Translations under genes and position numbers: made by a program
The notes under the pieces: generated by a model
Seen by the model: the letters and a program-made list of their open reading frames with translations, nothing else
What the model was told of the DNA's origin: nothing
Databases searched by the model: none
Shown: positions 38,050 through 39,079 of the stretch, piece by piece
Layout of the letters: every line of letters begins with the position of its first letter
How positions within the stretch are numbered: the stretch's first letter is position 1
IMG/VR virus record: IMGVR_UViG_3300022707_000213
Span: 1 to 39,079 of that record
Strand: one strand, 5' to 3'
Source of the DNA: a virus
DNA: 39,079 nucleotides

Positions 38050-38927
38050 TGTATATAATAAACCCAAGTAGATTTGGAGCTGATGTATTTAGATTATATA
38101 TAGGTGGGGTTGGTGCAACAATAACAACAGCCACACTTTTAGCAACTTTTTTAGAAGAGGATGACGGTTCAAATCTTAATGAAGGAACTAATTTAGTCGC
38201 GGGGGATATTTCTAATTTTTCAGTAGATGCAAATAATAATATTTTCTGTGAGATTATAAAAATTTATAGGCTAGGGTTTCAAGCGTTTAGTGTTAATTCG
38301 ATTATAACATATTTTATTGATTTAGATGGTGGTATGGTGTCAACTAATCATAAAGGATTTCAAGCTTGTCCAAATTTTAAGTTTTTTTATAGCCAAACAG
38401 CAAAAATCCGTTCAAATGAATCACTTGGTAGAAATTTTAGAAATATGCAATCTAATTTTGAACTTTTATATGCTCCTGCTGATCCTGTAATCGGGTTATT
38501 AGCAACTTTTAATAACCAAGAGTACAACCTGCTAACTACTGGAATAGAAATATTTGCACACGAAGATGCGGAAACAAATAATAGCGGTGGGGTTGAGGCT
38601 GATATACAAGATGCGATTACTGGAAAATCTGCGGTAGTAACTTTTGTTACAGATACAACGTCAATACCAGGAACGGTAACAGACTTATCAACATCAAGTA
38701 TCACGACTACAACAGTAGATTTAGATTTTTCTATTCCTAGTAGTACTAATACTATTTTAAAATATGAAGTTTGGCTAGATGATGCATTTTATGATTGGAT
38801 AACTACAACAGGGGGAACAGTTACAGGGTTAACAACAGCAACAAATTTTGATATTCAAGTTAAAACAGCCGACGATCAATATAATATATCAGGATTAAGC
38901 AATAAAGTAAACTTTACAACATTATAA
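38049..38927 (+). CDS. Fibre/adhesin-like protein with C-terminal Fn3 domain
   Basis: 292 residues. About 1-200 form an unrecognised domain with IINPSRFGADVFRLY at the start. Residues about 207-292 read as a fibronectin type III domain (VTDLSTSSITTTTVDLDFSIP ... YEVWLDDAFYDWITTT ... ATNFDIQVKTADDQYNISGLS). Fn3 domains on virions bind host-surface sugars weakly. It is the last gene of the fibre cluster before the circular junction. Possible receptor-binding protein. Confidence 0.65.
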   Translation: MYIINPSRFGADVFRLYIGGVGATITTATLLATFLEEDDGSNLNEGTNLVAGDISNFSVDANNNIFCEIIKIYRLGFQAFSVNSIITYFIDLDGGMVSTNHKGFQACPNFKFFYSQTAKIRSNESLGRNFRNMQSNFELLYAPADPVIGLLATFNNQEYNLLTTGIEIFAHEDAETNNSGGVEADIQDAITGKSAVVTFVTDTTSIPGTVTDLSTSSITTTTVDLDFSIPSSTNTILKYEVWLDDAFYDWITTTGGTVTGLTTATNFDIQVKTADDQYNISGLSNKVNFTTL

Positions 38928-38935
38928 AAATAATT

Positions 38936-39079
38936 TAATTAACACATAAGACAATGGCAGTAGTATACACAGGAACACGGAATTTAATAGCAGCTAGTCA
39001 ACTACCAACAGGGTACGTTAGACCGGTGGTGGCAGCAAACACGAAAGAATATACTTTTAATTTATCATTATCAGTATTA
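38936..39079. repeat. Right copy of 144-bp terminal direct repeat
   Basis: Identical to bases 1-144; see the left copy. Confidence 0.97.
38954..39079 (+). CDS. Truncated second reading of the first gene
   Basis: The first 42 codons of the 19-396 gene repeated within the terminal repeat and cut by the contig end. It is not a separate gene. Confidence 0.95.
   Translation, partial: MAVVYTGTRNLIAASQLPTGYVRPVVAANTKEYTFNLSLSVL

Noticed and set aside
38387-38704. 105-codon minus-strand open frame in the Fn3 protein
   Set aside because: Antisense shadow of repetitive Thr/Ser codons; no independent support.
1-39079. CRISPR array, integrase, attachment site or lysogeny repressor
   Set aside because: No regularly spaced repeats and no recombinase or CI-like motifs were seen on either strand; small unrecognised regulators cannot be excluded.

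Overview
The window is a phage genome, apparently complete. Bases 1-144 recur exactly at 38936-39079, so the molecule is circular, circularly permuted or terminally redundant, with a unit length of 38,935 bp. Several traits point to a tailed phage of Bacteroidota, most likely Flavobacteriia. The DNA is AT-rich, starts follow A-rich leaders rather than Shine-Dalgarno sites, and host-type promoter hints (TTG ... TATATTG) are present. Many proteins belong to families I associate with flavobacterial phages and prophages. No integrase, excisionase, repressor, DNA or RNA polymerase, or replicative helicase is recognisable, so a virulent life style is likely but not proven.

Layout. (1) 1-2.3 kb: end of the fibre region, then lysis (TIGR02594-like endolysin, holin-like and other membrane proteins). 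(2) 2.3-14 kb: a dense early region of mostly very small overlapping genes. It holds an SSB-like protein with an acidic DDLPF tail, a DUF1367 protein beside a NinG-like HNH protein, a family of small paralogues, a membrane-anchored CAP-domain protein, a NUMOD4/HNH homing endonuclease, a signal-peptide outer-membrane-barrel-like protein, a C5-cytosine methyltransferase with a long open +1 frame inside it, and a DUF6291-like protein. Many of its small genes are too short for routine calling; I list them individually. (3) 14-17.7 kb: sigma-factor-like protein, conserved unknowns, small and large terminase, with a structured non-coding stretch between the terminase genes. (4) 17.9-27.5 kb: tail module with a T9 frameshift site in a probable assembly-chaperone gene, an Ig-domain virion protein, tail-tip-like proteins and a tape-measure-like protein. 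(5) 27.5-28.2 kb: an HNH endonuclease on the opposite strand. (6) 28.2-31.3 kb: XkdF-like protease with scaffold-like tail, decoration-like protein, major capsid protein, then a terminator. (7) 31.3-38.9 kb: portal, connector and fibre-like proteins.

How it fits together. A two-block motif (CAAAAT, 12 nt, GTTCTA) occurs three times with identical spacing, each time in front of a structural operon (17999, 28223, 31317). With the sigma-like gene at 14071 this suggests a phage-specific late promoter class. The early region shows exact direct repeats (14-24 bp) at gene junctions, as expected if small gene cassettes come and go by short-homology recombination. The most unusual single locus is the methyltransferase: a 203-codon open frame overlaps it in the +1 frame and has the look of a real protein.
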